Assembly (NCBI GenBank): GCA_017550775.1
Contig: JAFZOA010000570.1
Span: forward strand, 1 to 6,164
Direction of reading: 5' to 3'
DNA from: Ruminiclostridium sp.
GTDB lineage: Bacteria; Bacillota_A; Clostridia; Oscillospirales; Ruminococcaceae
DNA: 6,164 nucleotides
Positions 5,700-6,164 of this stretch are shown here, one piece after another. Each line of letters opens with the position of its first letter. The first letter of the stretch is position 1. Under the pieces are notes generated by a model. It searched no databases. It saw nothing but the letters and a program-made list of their open reading frames with translations, and was not told where the DNA came from. A program made the translations under genes and the position numbers.

Positions 5700-6164
5700 A
5701 TGTTCGGATATGTTTTTTTTGATCTCGACGGGACATTGCTCGACACCTTGCAGGATCTTGCTGATGCCGGAAACTACGCGCTGAGCCGGCTCGGGCTCCC
5801 GACGTACGACACTGAGAAATACAGGTATTTTGTCGGCAACGGGATACCAAAGCTTATAGAACGCATTCTTCCCGTGAACAGCGACGACTTGCTGAAAGAG
5901 CGTGCTCACACACTTTTCTCGGAGTATTACGCCGCCCACAGCGAGGACAACACGCGTCCGTACGACGGCATAGTCGGGCTCACGGAAGAACTCCGTTCGG
6001 CGGGCATAAAGACCGCTGTCATCACCAACAAGGACAACATCTACGCCGGGGAGCTGATACACAGGTATTTCGGTGACAGGATAACCGCAGTATATGGGAG
6101 TATTCCCGGCACTCCGCACAAGCCAGACCCCTACTGGGTAAACAAAGCTCTTGCGGACTTCGGA
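5700..6164 (+). CDS. HAD-superfamily hydrolase, phosphoglycolate phosphatase-like (partial)
   Basis: Cytoplasmic phosphatase of the haloacid dehalogenase superfamily, which works through an aspartyl-phosphate intermediate. The first 155 residues are visible and the frame runs off the window; relatives are about 210-230 residues. Motif I is FDLDGTLLDT (7-16), with nucleophile Asp8 and acid/base Asp10. A helical cap follows (about 17-85). Motif II is AVITNK (106-111, Thr109). Motif III is the Lys of HKPDP (140-144, Lys141), and the KPDP signature is typical of Gph-like and pyrophosphatase-like subfamily IA enzymes. The motif IV aspartates lie beyond the window. The ATG is supported by GGAGG at 5690-5694 with a 5-nt spacer. 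The gene is divergent from rlmA with 86 bp between start codons. Substrate cannot be assigned: 2-phosphoglycolate, pyrophosphate and sugar phosphates are all possible. A run of eight T (5713-5720) lies in codons 5-7. Confidence 0.92.
   Translation, partial: MFGYVFFDLDGTLLDTLQDLADAGNYALSRLGLPTYDTEKYRYFVGNGIPKLIERILPVNSDDLLKERAHTLFSEYYAAHSEDNTRPYDGIVGLTEELRSAGIKTAVITNKDNIYAGELIHRYFGDRITAVYGSIPGTPHKPDPYWVNKALADFG

Noticed and set aside
5614..5850. 79-codon N-terminal extension of the rlmA frame
   Set aside because: It would place the start upstream of the perfect promoter and inside the divergent HAD gene. Homology to RlmA begins at the MTNF start, which has its own ribosome binding site.
5610..6119. 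169-codon minus-strand open frame
   Set aside because: Antisense to the HAD gene and the rlmA promoter. The HAD frame has motifs I, II and III intact, and this one has none.

Overview
The window looks like ordinary chromosomal DNA from a Gram-positive member of the Clostridia, most likely a Ruminococcus/Oscillospiraceae-type gut bacterium. This is inferred from three things: strong AAGGAG/GGAGG ribosome binding sites in front of every gene whose start is in the window; AT-rich intergenic promoters of SigA consensus type between genes of roughly even base composition; and the protein families themselves (a Firmicutes-type three-helix cardiolipin synthase, an RlmA-type methyltransferase, and a membrane-anchored GH25 muramidase-like protein). 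No plasmid, phage, transposon, CRISPR, tRNA or rRNA signature was seen.

Layout. Positions 1-2063 (minus strand) hold a two-gene unit: cardiolipin synthase (543-2063), then 12 bp later endonuclease III (nth, 530 down to the window edge, incomplete at its C-terminus). Positions 2064-2242 are a divergent promoter region with one well-formed SigA promoter in each direction. Positions 2243-4805 (plus strand) hold a second two-gene unit: a calcium/sodium (CaCA) antiporter, followed 22 bp later by a single-pass membrane protein with a GH25 lysozyme-type domain. Positions 4798-5613 (minus strand) encode an RlmA-type rRNA guanine-N1 methyltransferase whose stop overlaps the stop of the GH25 gene by 8 bp. 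Positions 5614-5699 are a second, very compact divergent promoter region. From 5700 to the end of the window runs the N-terminal 155 residues of a HAD-family (phosphoglycolate phosphatase-like) hydrolase.

How the genes fit together. Most are housekeeping functions that share transcription units without an obvious shared pathway: lipid synthesis with DNA repair, and rRNA modification divergent from a small-molecule phosphatase. The most suggestive pairing is the cation antiporter with the membrane-anchored muramidase-like protein, both acting at the cell envelope. I see no clearly new multi-gene system. The items most worth a second look are the architecture of the GH25 protein and its link to the antiporter, the overlapping convergent ends at 4798-4805, and the palindromic -10 element shared by the rlmA/HAD divergent promoters.
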